Source of the DNA: a bacterium
Lineage (GTDB): Bacteria; UBP6; UBA1177
Assembly: GCA_017538365.1 (NCBI GenBank)
Contig: JAFYIZ010000047.1
Coordinates: 1-64,000 of the forward strand
Direction of reading: 5' to 3'
Length of the DNA stretch: 64,000 nt
Below, one piece after another: positions 18,455 through 26,755 of this stretch (the first letter of the stretch is position 1; each line of letters starts with the position of its first letter). The position numbers and the translations under genes were made by a program. The notes beneath the pieces are model-generated. The model was given only the letters and a program-made list of their open reading frames with translations. It searched no databases and was not told where the DNA came from.

Positions 18455-18727
18455 ATGAACATTTATGTTGGAAACCTTGCGTACAAAATGAGTGAAGAAG
18501 AACTTAGAGCCGCTTTCGAAGCTTACGGAACAGTTGATTCCGCAAGATTCGTAATCGATCGCGAAACCGGTCGTTCCAAAGGATTCGGTTTTGTTGAAAT
18601 GCCGGTAAAAGAAGAAGCTATGGCTGCGATCGAAGGCCTCAACGGAACCGAGCTTGCAGGCAGAACAGTTACTGTCAACGAAGCACGTCCGCGCGAAGAG
18701 AGACCGAGAGGCGGTTTCAGAAAGTAA
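18455..18727 (+). CDS. RRM-type RNA-binding protein
   Basis: 90 residues: one RNA recognition motif and a short Arg/Gly tail (PREERPRGGFRK). RNP2 is IYVGNL (residues 3-8) and RNP1 is KGFGFVEM (42-49). Start set at ATG 18455, because MNIYVGNL is the standard beginning; an in-frame ATG at 18434 would add seven residues. Such glycine-tailed RRM proteins in bacteria are often cold- or stress-induced RNA chaperones. Monocistronic: own promoter and a terminator downstream. Confidence 0.93.
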   Translation: MNIYVGNLAYKMSEEELRAAFEAYGTVDSARFVIDRETGRSKGFGFVEMPVKEEAMAAIEGLNGTELAGRTVTVNEARPREERPRGGFRK

Positions 18728-18770
18728 TTCTTTAAGATTCGCAAATAGATCCCACGCATTTTTGTTTCTT

Positions 18771-18800
18771 GCCTGAGTTTTTTAGCTCAGGCATTTTTTT
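18771..18800 (+). terminator. Intrinsic terminator after the RRM gene
   Basis: GCCTGAG (18771-18777) pairs with CTCAGGC (18786-18792), followed by A and seven T residues. Confidence 0.85.
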
Positions 18801-18869
18801 ATCCCTGTTTTTTGTAGTTTTCATCACTTTTTTATGCTATAAGCGAACGCCTTTTTGATGGAGTTGTAG

Positions 18870-19748
18870 ATGATTACCGAATGTCCGAACTGCAACAAGG
18901 CGATATCGGTCGCTAACAGCGGGATGGTCAGATGTCCGAAATGCGGAGCTCTTGTTTTTATAGGCGATCCGCTGAAAGACGAGAAAAACAGTGTTGTTGA
19001 TTCCGCACCGGAAGAGCGTAAAGAAAGTAACAAGGAAGCCGAAATAAACGAAAATATTAAGAAAATCCAGTCGGTTCTTAAAAAAATAACGATTGTGACT
19101 GATTCGGGAACGCCCTGGGACCGCGTTTCGCAGCTCGGTTTCGCCGACGCCTTTTTTCTTACGACAAAAGAGCTTCTGCTGACTCCGGAAGCGTTTTTCT
19201 ACAAAATGAAAGTCTGTAAAAAGCCTTCGTTTCTTCCTCTTTACGGCATTATCGCGGCTTTTGCGGCTTCTCTTTTCCAGATTTTCTGGGCTTTGAAATT
19301 TTTCCAGACCGCTTTTCCCGATTTCGCTTCTTTCAAAGCGGCGGTCTCTTCGTCAGGAGGTTCGGTACTTCCTCTGCTGAAGGACGAAGCTGCTTTAAAA
19401 GCGGTTTTCGACATTATGAATCCCGATGCGGCGATGCTTGTCACCCAGCTTTTGATTTCTCCTTTCATGGCGATAGTTTTTACAGCTTTCATTCTCCACA
19501 CGGGAAGCACTCTTTTAGGTGCAAACACGCGGCTCGTACATTTCTACAGAATGTCGAGTTTTATAATGGTGACAGGATTGCTTAATATTATCCCGGTGTT
19601 GGGAAATATCACCTCTTTTGTGTGGCGTGCCGTTCTCGTTTACAAAGGGGGAAGGATTCTGAACGGATTTAACGAAAGAAAAGCGAGAGTTTTTCTCGTT
19701 TTCTATATTTTTATGCAGATTCTTTTTATCGGATTGGGGATGCTATGA
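18870..19748 (+). CDS. Zinc-ribbon membrane protein, Yip1-like
   Basis: 292 residues. The N-terminus is an MJ0042-like zinc ribbon with C5, C8, C22 and C25 (CPNC ... CPKCGALVF). A charged linker leads to a C-terminal region with four to five membrane segments, including FLPLYGIIAAFAASLFQIFW, LLISPFMAIVFTAFILHTG and VFLVFYIFMQILFIGLGML. The order and the VGLL...G-like helices resemble Yip1-family membrane proteins. Function unknown. Its TGA overlaps the ATG of ispF (ATGA), so it is co-translated with it. Confidence 0.78.
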   Translation: MITECPNCNKAISVANSGMVRCPKCGALVFIGDPLKDEKNSVVDSAPEERKESNKEAEINENIKKIQSVLKKITIVTDSGTPWDRVSQLGFADAFFLTTKELLLTPEAFFYKMKVCKKPSFLPLYGIIAAFAASLFQIFWALKFFQTAFPDFASFKAAVSSSGGSVLPLLKDEAALKAVFDIMNPDAAMLVTQLLISPFMAIVFTAFILHTGSTLLGANTRLVHFYRMSSFIMVTGLLNIIPVLGNITSFVWRAVLVYKGGRILNGFNERKARVFLVFYIFMQILFIGLGML

Positions 19749-20227
19749 ATTTAAGGGTAGGGAGCGGATTCGACGTCCACAGATTTGAAGAGGGAAGAGA
19801 GCTCTTTTTAGGCGGGATTCTGATTGAAAACCACATCGGGCTTGCCGGTCACAGCGATGCCGACGTGCTGATCCACGCTGTAATCGACGCTCTTCTGGGA
19901 GCAACGGCGATCGGTGATATAGGAGAACTTTTTCCCGATACCGACAACGCTTTCAAAAATATAAGGAGCACGATCCTGCTTGAAAAAGTCGTCTCAGAAC
20001 TTCATTCGCGCGGCTGGCAGATCGTAAACGTAGATTCGACCGTCATCTGCGAAACGCCGAAAATCAGCAGATATAAGCTTCAGATGAGAGAAAAACTGGC
20101 TGAAATAATGCAGATCCCGCTTGACTGTGTAATGGTCAAGGGAAAAACCACCGAAAAACTCGGTTTTACCGGCAGAAAAGAGGGTATCGCGGCTATGTCC
20201 ACAGCACTTTTGGAGAAAAAATCATGA
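19745..20227 (+). CDS. ispF: 2-C-methyl-D-erythritol 2,4-cyclodiphosphate synthase
   Basis: 160 residues, normal size. Metal-binding D10 and H12 in SGFDVHRF, H44 in DADVLIHAVIDALLGA, plus the GDIGELFPDTD and GKTTEKLGFTGRKEGIAAM signatures. It cyclises the CDP-methylerythritol 2-phosphate intermediate in the non-mevalonate isoprenoid pathway. ispD is not next to it, which is unusual because the two are often adjacent or fused. ATGA overlaps link it to the genes on both sides. Confidence 0.97.
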   Translation: MNLRVGSGFDVHRFEEGRELFLGGILIENHIGLAGHSDADVLIHAVIDALLGATAIGDIGELFPDTDNAFKNIRSTILLEKVVSELHSRGWQIVNVDSTVICETPKISRYKLQMREKLAEIMQIPLDCVMVKGKTTEKLGFTGRKEGIAAMSTALLEKKS

Positions 20228-20838
20228 AAAAAATCAGTTTTTATGTAGGGAAAAAGAATTTTATAACGTTCGCGGTCGCTTCGCTGATCCTGCTTTATGC
20301 GATCTACTCGTTTTCCGACAACGTGATCTACTTCTTTTCAAACGACACGCCGATAGATCTGGGTGACGCCCTTGAACTGAACACTGAAAACTTCGCGAAA
20401 GTGAAAGACGGTGACTATGTTCAGATCAAAGGAATAACTTCGATTCAGGGCGGAAACATCAAAAAAGGTGTTACCGGTGAGCGTCATGTCGTCTACTATC
20501 TCAACGGTTCTTCGAAGTTCATCATAGATTCGGCAGTTACCGACGAAGATTCATTTTCCGGCCCGCACTACAGAACGGTTAAGGGCAGGGCTTTTGCTTT
20601 CAAAACCAATTCCAAGGCTAAAAAAATGCAGTCTTTTTTTGCAAATTCACTCTTTCTCGATATGAAGGATGACGGCTTTTTCATCGAGGACGGCGTTATT
20701 CCCCGCACCGATTTTACAGGGCTTTTCATGTTTGCTTTTTTCACTGTTCTGATGATTTTGAACATAGTTTTCTTCATAAAGCCTATGAAGCGTGAACCAA
20801 GTCAGGAAGAGATAGACAGGGAAATCGACGCACTTTGA
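20224..20838 (+). CDS. Membrane-anchored protein of unknown function
   Basis: 204 residues with one membrane segment near the N-terminus (about 14-35, FITFAVASLILLYAIYSF) and one near the C-terminus (about 165-185, GLFMFAFFTVLMILNIVFFI). The middle 130 residues (DLGDALELNTENFAKVKDGD, YVQIKGIT) look like a beta-rich extracytoplasmic domain. No family recognised. The ATG overlaps the ispF stop, and the next gene starts 12 bp after its stop, so it belongs to this operon. Confidence 0.75.
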   Translation: MKKISFYVGKKNFITFAVASLILLYAIYSFSDNVIYFFSNDTPIDLGDALELNTENFAKVKDGDYVQIKGITSIQGGNIKKGVTGERHVVYYLNGSSKFIIDSAVTDEDSFSGPHYRTVKGRAFAFKTNSKAKKMQSFFANSLFLDMKDDGFFIEDGVIPRTDFTGLFMFAFFTVLMILNIVFFIKPMKREPSQEEIDREIDAL

Positions 20839-20850
20839 TTGGAGCATGTG

Positions 20851-22857
20851 ATGGCAGACAAAACCGGTAAAAAACAGATTTTTTTTCTAGTTCTGGCGGT
20901 TGTTTTCGTCTATTTCAACTCGCTTCCGAATGATTTTATTTTTGACGATGTTCCGCTTGTTCAGAATTCGCTTTGGATAACTTCGGCGAATTTTTTTGAT
21001 ATTCTGCGCTCCTATAGACCTCTGCGTTATGTTTCATACGCTTTGGATTACCGCATTTTCGGCATGAATCCTGCCGGTTTCAGGCTGATGAACATAATTT
21101 ACCACACGATTTCGGTGCTTGCTCTTTTCTGGGCTCTTAAAATGTTCGGATTTACGAAGCGCGCGGCTTTCGTTGCGGCTCTGATTTTCGCGGTCCATCC
21201 GGTCAATACAGATGCTGTCGCCTATATTTCAGGCAGAAGAGACGTCCTCATGGGGCTTTTTTACATTTTAAGCATCGGCTGCTTTTTTAAATTTTACAGA
21301 ACCGTTTCTCCTGCAGAAAGGGCGGTGTCCGGCGCAGTCAGAAAACAGTGGGGAATGCTCGTTCTCGCGCTTGTTTTCATGTGGATTTCGATTTCGTCAA
21401 AAGAGATGGGAGCCACGATTCCGCTTGTTTTCATAATGTATGCCGCATATAAGGACGGCGCGGCGCTTCTTAAGAAGCCTTGGTTTTATTTCATCGCAAT
21501 GGTTTTTCTTATTCTCTTTTCGTTTTTTGCATTTCTTGCCATCTCAGGCGGCGGCAGTGCGCTGGTTTCGCTCCAGGGAATCCGTTTCCACGGCAATTCG
21601 CCAGAAGTTCACTATCTGACAGCCGCGACGATATTTCTGCACTATCTCAAACTTACGGTTTTTCCGTGGAAAATCATTCTCGACAATGCCGGATATCCGC
21701 TCGTCCTTGACTGGAATTTTGAAGTGTTTTTCTCAATTCTTTCGATATTCGTTCTTGTTTTTCTCGTTTGGTCTCTTCTTACGACTTCCAGAAAGAACAA
21801 GACTAATGCAACGGCGGAACGTCTTGAAACAAGGCATTCTATAGCATTCTGGATATTCTTTTTTATCGTTTCTCTGGCTCCTGTCCTTCAGATAATTCCG
21901 CTTCACGAGATCGTAGCGGTGCACTATCTCTATGTTCCGATCATCGGTTTCTGTGCCATAATCGGGCGATTGTTTGATTATTTTGCCGGAAGTGAACAGG
22001 TCGAATTTTCTCAGATGTTCAATTTTGCCGTAAACAGGAAAAGGGCTGTTGCCGCACTTTGCATAACCCTTGTTTTCTCGCTTTTTTCGCTTCGGACGAT
22101 TTCGCGCAACTTTGAAATGAAAAACATCTGGACAGTGCTTCACGCCGATGCAGAGAAACAGCCGCTCTCTTTCCGCGGTCTTTTCACGATCGGAGCCGAA
22201 TACCTCAACATGAAATTCCCCGACAAGGCGTGGGAGTATTACAAACAGTCGATTGATACCGGCTACTGGGATCCCAATCTTTTAAGCAACATCATAGGTT
22301 ACCGCATTATTAAAGGACAGCACGACGAAGCGATCGCGTTTTATGAAGAAATGGTTAAGAAAGGTGAATACATCACTTCGAACGGTGTTTTGAATATTGC
22401 AGCTATCTACATGATCCGCGGAGACTGCGATACTGCGTTGAAAATTGCAAACTCCGTTAAAGCAGATGCCAGTGAACTCAAACGCAGCGAACGCCTGAAA
22501 AAATGCAGGGAATACGGCTTCGAAAAGTTCAATGACGGCAATCTTTACGATGTCTACGAAAAGCAGAAACTTATGAAAGATAACGACATAAATGTCGAAA
22601 GGAAGCCTTACCTCAAGAAGCTTATCGAAAGCGGTGAATTTGAAGGTGAAAAGCTGATCGAACTTGTTTCGGAACTTGCCGCTGTTGACTTTATCTCTGA
22701 TATTCCCGAAGCGGTAAAATACTACAGATACGAAGTCGAACTTTATACGAAGGCAGGTAAACCTGCGCCGGAAGTTGCGGTTCGCTCGATTGCCGTTCTT
22801 GAAGATTATTCCCGCAAAGTTCTTGAAGAAGGCAAATATCTGCCGCTTGAATTTTAG
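20851..22857 (+). CDS. TMTC-like membrane glycosyltransferase with TPR repeats
   Basis: 668 residues from ATG 20851 (GGAG six bases upstream); a TTG at 20839 is in frame but has no ribosome site. About ten membrane helices in residues 8-430. They include the signature FIFDDVPLV near the start and VHPVNTDAVAYISGRRDVLMG, typical of the GT-C (PMT/ArnT-like) TMTC group. From about 430 on there are TPR-like helix pairs (GLFTIGAEYLNMKFPDKAWE, HDEAIAFYEEMVKKG). Such proteins are thought to transfer sugars from lipid carriers to exported proteins. That role, and the link with the many Ser/Thr-rich lipoproteins here, is inference. Confidence 0.8.
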   Translation: MADKTGKKQIFFLVLAVVFVYFNSLPNDFIFDDVPLVQNSLWITSANFFDILRSYRPLRYVSYALDYRIFGMNPAGFRLMNIIYHTISVLALFWALKMFGFTKRAAFVAALIFAVHPVNTDAVAYISGRRDVLMGLFYILSIGCFFKFYRTVSPAERAVSGAVRKQWGMLVLALVFMWISISSKEMGATIPLVFIMYAAYKDGAALLKKPWFYFIAMVFLILFSFFAFLAISGGGSALVSLQGIRFHGNSPEVHYLTAATIFLHYLKLTVFPWKIILDNAGYPLVLDWNFEVFFSILSIFVLVFLVWSLLTTSRKNKTNATAERLETRHSIAFWIFFFIVSLAPVLQIIPLHEIVAVHYLYVPIIGFCAIIGRLFDYFAGSEQVEFSQMFNFAVNRKRAVAALCITLVFSLFSLRTISRNFEMKNIWTVLHADAEKQPLSFRGLFTIGAEYLNMKFPDKAWEYYKQSIDTGYWDPNLLSNIIGYRIIKGQHDEAIAFYEEMVKKGEYITSNGVLNIAAIYMIRGDCDTALKIANSVKADASELKRSERLKKCREYGFEKFNDGNLYDVYEKQKLMKDNDINVERKPYLKKLIESGEFEGEKLIELVSELAAVDFISDIPEAVKYYRYEVELYTKAGKPAPEVAVRSIAVLEDYSRKVLEEGKYLPLEF

Positions 22858-22865
22858 GTGTTTTT

Positions 22866-24992
22866 ATGGTTTCAAATGTTGAAATTCTTGCTCCGGCAGG
22901 CAGTTTTGAAGCTGCCGTCGCCGCTTTCGAAGGCGGTGCAGACGCGGTTTATCTCGGTTTAAGCGATTTTTCGGCAAGAAAAGCTGCAAAAAATTTTTCG
23001 AAAGAAGAGCTTCGTTCCCTGAAAACACTTGCAGAGAATCAGGGAAAGAAGATTTTTGCCGCTCTCAATACAGTTATAAAAAGTTCCGAAATCGGAAGCG
23101 TGCTCGATGCTGCAAGGTTTTTAAGCGATATTTCAGTTGATGCCGTCATTCTGCAGGATATAGGTTTTGCAACACTGTTAAAAAAACTTTTTCCGGCGCT
23201 ACCGCTTCACGCTTCAACGCAGATGGCAGTTCATACTGTTGAAGGCGTCAAGTTTCTGAAAGCATTAGGCTTTTCAAGAGTTGTTCTGAGCCGCGAAGTT
23301 CCTCTCGATCTTATTGCAAAAATCAAAAAGGAAGTTCCCGATATGGAGCTTGAAGTCTTTGTCCACGGCGCTCTCTGCTACTCTTTTTCGGGGCTTTGTT
23401 TAGCCAGCGGCATGGTTTTGGGGAGATCGGGAAACCGCGGAATGTGCGCGCAGCTCTGCCGGAGCTACTACGAAACCGAAGACGGAAAGAAAGGGCACTT
23501 TTTTTCGTGCAATGACCTCGAATACAAAGACTATATTCAGCAGCTGAAATTCGCCGGAGTCGATTCCTTCAAAATCGAAGGGCGCATGAAATCTCCCGAA
23601 TACGTTTTCCACACATCTGCTCTTTATCGCGCCATGCTTGAAAGAAGCGACTACTTTGATGCTTTGAAAAACAGCAGAATCTGCTTTGCGAGAGCGGCGA
23701 CGCTTGGTTATCTTAAGAATTTTTCGGGTGAAAAGCTGATAAGTTCAACGTATCCCGGTCACCGCGGAGTAAAAATCGGTGTCTGCGAAAAAAGGCTGAA
23801 AGACCGCTTTTTCATCAAAACAAAATATTCGCTCGGCATAAGAGACGGGCTTCTTTTCTTTAAAAACAACGACGAAACGCAACCTTTCAACTGCTCTGTT
23901 GAAGAGATTTCTTCCGCGTCCGGCAAAAATCTCAAAATCGTGGGCGACAGCTCGAGAGTTTTCATCAAAACGGCGGAACTTCCCGAAGTCGGAGACGAGA
24001 TTTTTCTTGTAAGTTCGAGAACGCTGGAAAGAAAAAAGGTGAATTCCGGCAGTTTCCAGATGATTAAAAAAAGCATTCCTGCTGAAGTTTCCATTCGCGG
24101 AAAAAATATCGAAATAAAAAGCGGGAAATTCCTGTACACCTCGGAAGAAGTGAACGTTGAAAACTCGGAAAATCAGAATAATTTCAAGGATAAATTCGCT
24201 GAAATACTTAAAAATTCAGGTGAATCATTCTATTTTTCAGACAAAGTTTCTTTTGATGAAAGCTGCGAATTTATTTTTATCCAGCCGGCGGTTCTTAAAA
24301 AAATAAGGAACGATTTTTACATCAGATACAAAGATTTTGCTGATGCCGGGTATGAAAAAAGAAAAACGGAAATTTTGTCATCATTTGTTTCGCCTGAAAC
24401 TGCGGAAGTTCCCGGAATATTCTGCGAAAGGACGTTGATGAATCCTGACGGCGAAATTCCCTTTTTCATGCCTGCCGATAGTGAAAATATGCTTAAAACC
24501 GTCGGAGAATTTCTGACAATTCCGCTTCTTCCACTGATGAAGGAAAGTGAAAAATATCTTAATAAAATCAATGAGATAATTTCGAGAAATAAAGACAAAA
24601 AAATTCTTTTAGGACTTTCCAATTTCGGGCATCTCAATTTCGCTCTGGAACACTTGAAAGACGGGAATATTTTCTTTTTTATCGATTTTTCGCTTTATAT
24701 TGCAAATGAATTTTCATACTCTTTTTTTAAAAATCTTCTGGGTGAAAAACTCCTTTTCGGCTACTCCTGGATAGAAGAAAAAGAGGAAATTCCGCAGCTT
24801 TCACCTGAAGTTATCGCGGTTTCAGGATTCAATCCGCCTCTTTTTGTCAGCGCAGGGTGCTTTGAGCGCTCGAACGGCTTCAAAAAATGCGCCGAGTGCA
24901 AAGGCTCGAAAAGTGAGCATCTTTTGAAAAACTGCGGTCGAAAGTTCAAAGTCATTTCGAAAAACTGCATCACGTTTATGTTTGCAGATTGA
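22866..24992 (+). CDS. U32 family protein with DUF3656 region
   Basis: 708 residues, eight bases after the previous stop. The start EILAPAGSFEAAVAAFEGGADAVYLG and the cysteine block HGALCYSFSGLCLASGMVLGRS...GMCAQLCR are the U32 signature; those cysteines hold an iron-sulfur cluster in studied members. The middle and C-terminal parts fit DUF3656. Family members such as RlhA (YdcP) hydroxylate 23S rRNA rather than cut protein, so the old label collagenase-like peptidase may mislead. The C-terminal tail adds a second Cys set (C.ERSNGFKKCAECKGS ... NCGRKF). Not named rlhA because several U32 types share these features. Confidence 0.88.
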   Translation: MVSNVEILAPAGSFEAAVAAFEGGADAVYLGLSDFSARKAAKNFSKEELRSLKTLAENQGKKIFAALNTVIKSSEIGSVLDAARFLSDISVDAVILQDIGFATLLKKLFPALPLHASTQMAVHTVEGVKFLKALGFSRVVLSREVPLDLIAKIKKEVPDMELEVFVHGALCYSFSGLCLASGMVLGRSGNRGMCAQLCRSYYETEDGKKGHFFSCNDLEYKDYIQQLKFAGVDSFKIEGRMKSPEYVFHTSALYRAMLERSDYFDALKNSRICFARAATLGYLKNFSGEKLISSTYPGHRGVKIGVCEKRLKDRFFIKTKYSLGIRDGLLFFKNNDETQPFNCSVEEISSASGKNLKIVGDSSRVFIKTAELPEVGDEIFLVSSRTLERKKVNSGSFQMIKKSIPAEVSIRGKNIEIKSGKFLYTSEEVNVENSENQNNFKDKFAEILKNSGESFYFSDKVSFDESCEFIFIQPAVLKKIRNDFYIRYKDFADAGYEKRKTEILSSFVSPETAEVPGIFCERTLMNPDGEIPFFMPADSENMLKTVGEFLTIPLLPLMKESEKYLNKINEIISRNKDKKILLGLSNFGHLNFALEHLKDGNIFFFIDFSLYIANEFSYSFFKNLLGEKLLFGYSWIEEKEEIPQLSPEVIAVSGFNPPLFVSAGCFERSNGFKKCAECKGSKSEHLLKNCGRKFKVISKNCITFMFAD

Positions 24993-25053
24993 GACCTCTT
25001 AACTGCTCCCCTAAGCTAGGGGAGCTGGTTGCGTAGCAGACTGTGGAGCGTGT
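24993..25053. repeat. Intergenic repeat with hairpin
   Basis: Follows the U32 stop. CTCCCCTA/TAGGGGAG (25006-25013, 25017-25024) is a perfect stem, followed by GGTTGCGTAGCAGACTGTGG. Parts match 4905-4950 (TAGGGGAGCTGG then a GCGC hairpin), and the GACCTCTTAA/GAGGT ends resemble the repeats at 36161 and 53736. It has no T run, so it is not a clear terminator. Confidence 0.5.
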
Positions 25054-25104
25054 TGTATTTTGGGCGTGTGTGCATTTTTTACAATTTCCATAAAAAAAAA
25101 CTGC

Positions 25105-25132
25105 TTGTTAATTTTCCAATATCCGGTATAAT
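25105..25132 (+). promoter_or_regulatory. Predicted promoter of lipoprotein gene 25179
   Basis: TTGTTA (25105-25110), 16 bp, perfect TATAAT (25127-25132). It lies 47 bp before the chosen ATG. Confidence 0.6.
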
Positions 25133-25178
25133 AAGAGTCTGATTGTTACATATAATGTGTTTCCGGAGGTCTCTAAAG

Positions 25179-26735
25179 ATGAAAAGGTTTTTGAATTTAC
25201 CGGTTGTTTTATTAGTTTTTCTTCTTTTTTCCTGCTCTTCGTCAAAATCGGAAAACGACGCTGATGTCCTACTTGATAGTGATTCCGATTCTGATGACAT
25301 CGAAACAATGGACGATGATTTTGATTCACAATGTTCTGAAATTGTTGATGATTCTAACGAAACGTCTGTCCATGACAATGATTCCGACACAGAAAAATCC
25401 GATTCTGCCGAATGTAAACCTCCTCTAAGCGAAGCTCCATTCCCATATTACGACGCAAACGGCAAGATCACTTTCTGCCGTCCCGGTTGCGACACGCCAA
25501 CTGATGATGACCCAATCTGCATCGGCAACCTGTGGGATGAACAGAATGATGCTTTGTGTCACGAATATCCTGAATACGCTTGCTGCGGAACTCCTTGTAT
25601 TCTCGAAAGTTTGAAACCGATGACAAAAGAAGAAAACGATAAAGTCATGGTGGATGATAACGGCAAAATCATGCTTGCTATGCACAAATGCGATTTAAAA
25701 ATATCAAGATGGTTTAATGATGGTTCTCTTGGAGTTGTAAAATCATGGAATCTTAGCGATGGTAAAATCGGATTTCACATGTATCCCCTACAACTTAATC
25801 CGGAAAAATGGTCTGTTGGAAGGAAATATTTCACTTACGATACGGCAACACAGAAATATTCTCTTGTCATTCCGTCACGCAGTCAAGAACAGGCGTATTA
25901 TAAAGGCAAAAGACTTGGGCTTATTTCTGACAAACGAAGTCTTGATTTGAACAACGAAAATATATTCCTCGCTTATATTGATGATGACGGAAAAGTTGAA
26001 ATTGTCTACGATAAAAAAGTCAAAAGTATTTCTTATGAACCTGCTTTGAATGAAAAATGGGCGTTTATAAATCTTGTTGATTCTAACGGCAAGCGAATGC
26101 TCTATGCCAAAGTGGGAGAATGGAAGTGGACTTCGCTGGGAAATGGTTCGGGCTGGTTTCCATCACTTGTCGGAGACACTCTTTCTTTTGTCGATGACAA
26201 CGTTAACGGCTGGATTTGTGATTTGTCCAAAAGACCGCAAAAACTTGAAGAGTGCTTGAAATTCAATCAGGAAGGAGAACAGACAGAATATCTTTATTTC
26301 GATAAAGAAAATGAAAATCGCTTTGTGTATTACGACACATTCAAGAGAAAAATCGTACTAGCAGAGAGAAATGGAATAACTTTCAAAAAAACAGATCTTA
26401 TAACCGAATTTACGGAAGAATCTGCCTCAAAGGCATACTCTGTTCCCCCGAGAATGCTTCGTGGAAATCTTCTTTTGTATGAAGAAATAACCGATGATGA
26501 AATAAAAAATGGCGGTAGACTTTGTTATTATAGGATTGATAAAAACAAAAAATACTGCATGAAGAAGATGGACGATGACAAAACTTATTCTGATGGAACA
26601 ACAATTTTTCCTTATGGCTTTGCAGAGTTCGAGGGAAAATGGCTGCTTTATCAGAAGAGGAATTCCATGCCGCTTATTTTGCGTGACATGAAATGTTATT
26701 GCAAGGAAGAGGGCGTTTGCCCGTTTGAAGAATAA
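25179..26735 (+). CDS. Acidic-linker lipoprotein with propeller-like domain
   Basis: 518 residues from ATG 25179 (GGAGGT eight bases upstream); a TTG at 25143 is in frame but overlaps the promoter end. Lipobox LLFSC (C19). Residues 20-85 are an Asp/Ser/Glu spacer (LLDSDSDSDDIETMDDDFD). A Cys-rich knot follows at about 90-140 (CRPGCDTPTDDDPIC, YACCGTPC). The rest has repeated strand pairs (KIMLAMHKC, EKWAFINLVDSNGKRMLYAK, VYYDTFKRKIVLAERNG) that suggest a beta-propeller. Probably surface-exposed. Function unknown. Confidence 0.7.
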   Translation: MKRFLNLPVVLLVFLLFSCSSSKSENDADVLLDSDSDSDDIETMDDDFDSQCSEIVDDSNETSVHDNDSDTEKSDSAECKPPLSEAPFPYYDANGKITFCRPGCDTPTDDDPICIGNLWDEQNDALCHEYPEYACCGTPCILESLKPMTKEENDKVMVDDNGKIMLAMHKCDLKISRWFNDGSLGVVKSWNLSDGKIGFHMYPLQLNPEKWSVGRKYFTYDTATQKYSLVIPSRSQEQAYYKGKRLGLISDKRSLDLNNENIFLAYIDDDGKVEIVYDKKVKSISYEPALNEKWAFINLVDSNGKRMLYAKVGEWKWTSLGNGSGWFPSLVGDTLSFVDDNVNGWICDLSKRPQKLEECLKFNQEGEQTEYLYFDKENENRFVYYDTFKRKIVLAERNGITFKKTDLITEFTEESASKAYSVPPRMLRGNLLLYEEITDDEIKNGGRLCYYRIDKNKKYCMKKMDDDKTYSDGTTIFPYGFAEFEGKWLLYQKRNSMPLILRDMKCYCKEEGVCPFEE

Positions 26736-26755
26736 CTTAAACAATGGAGAAAAAA

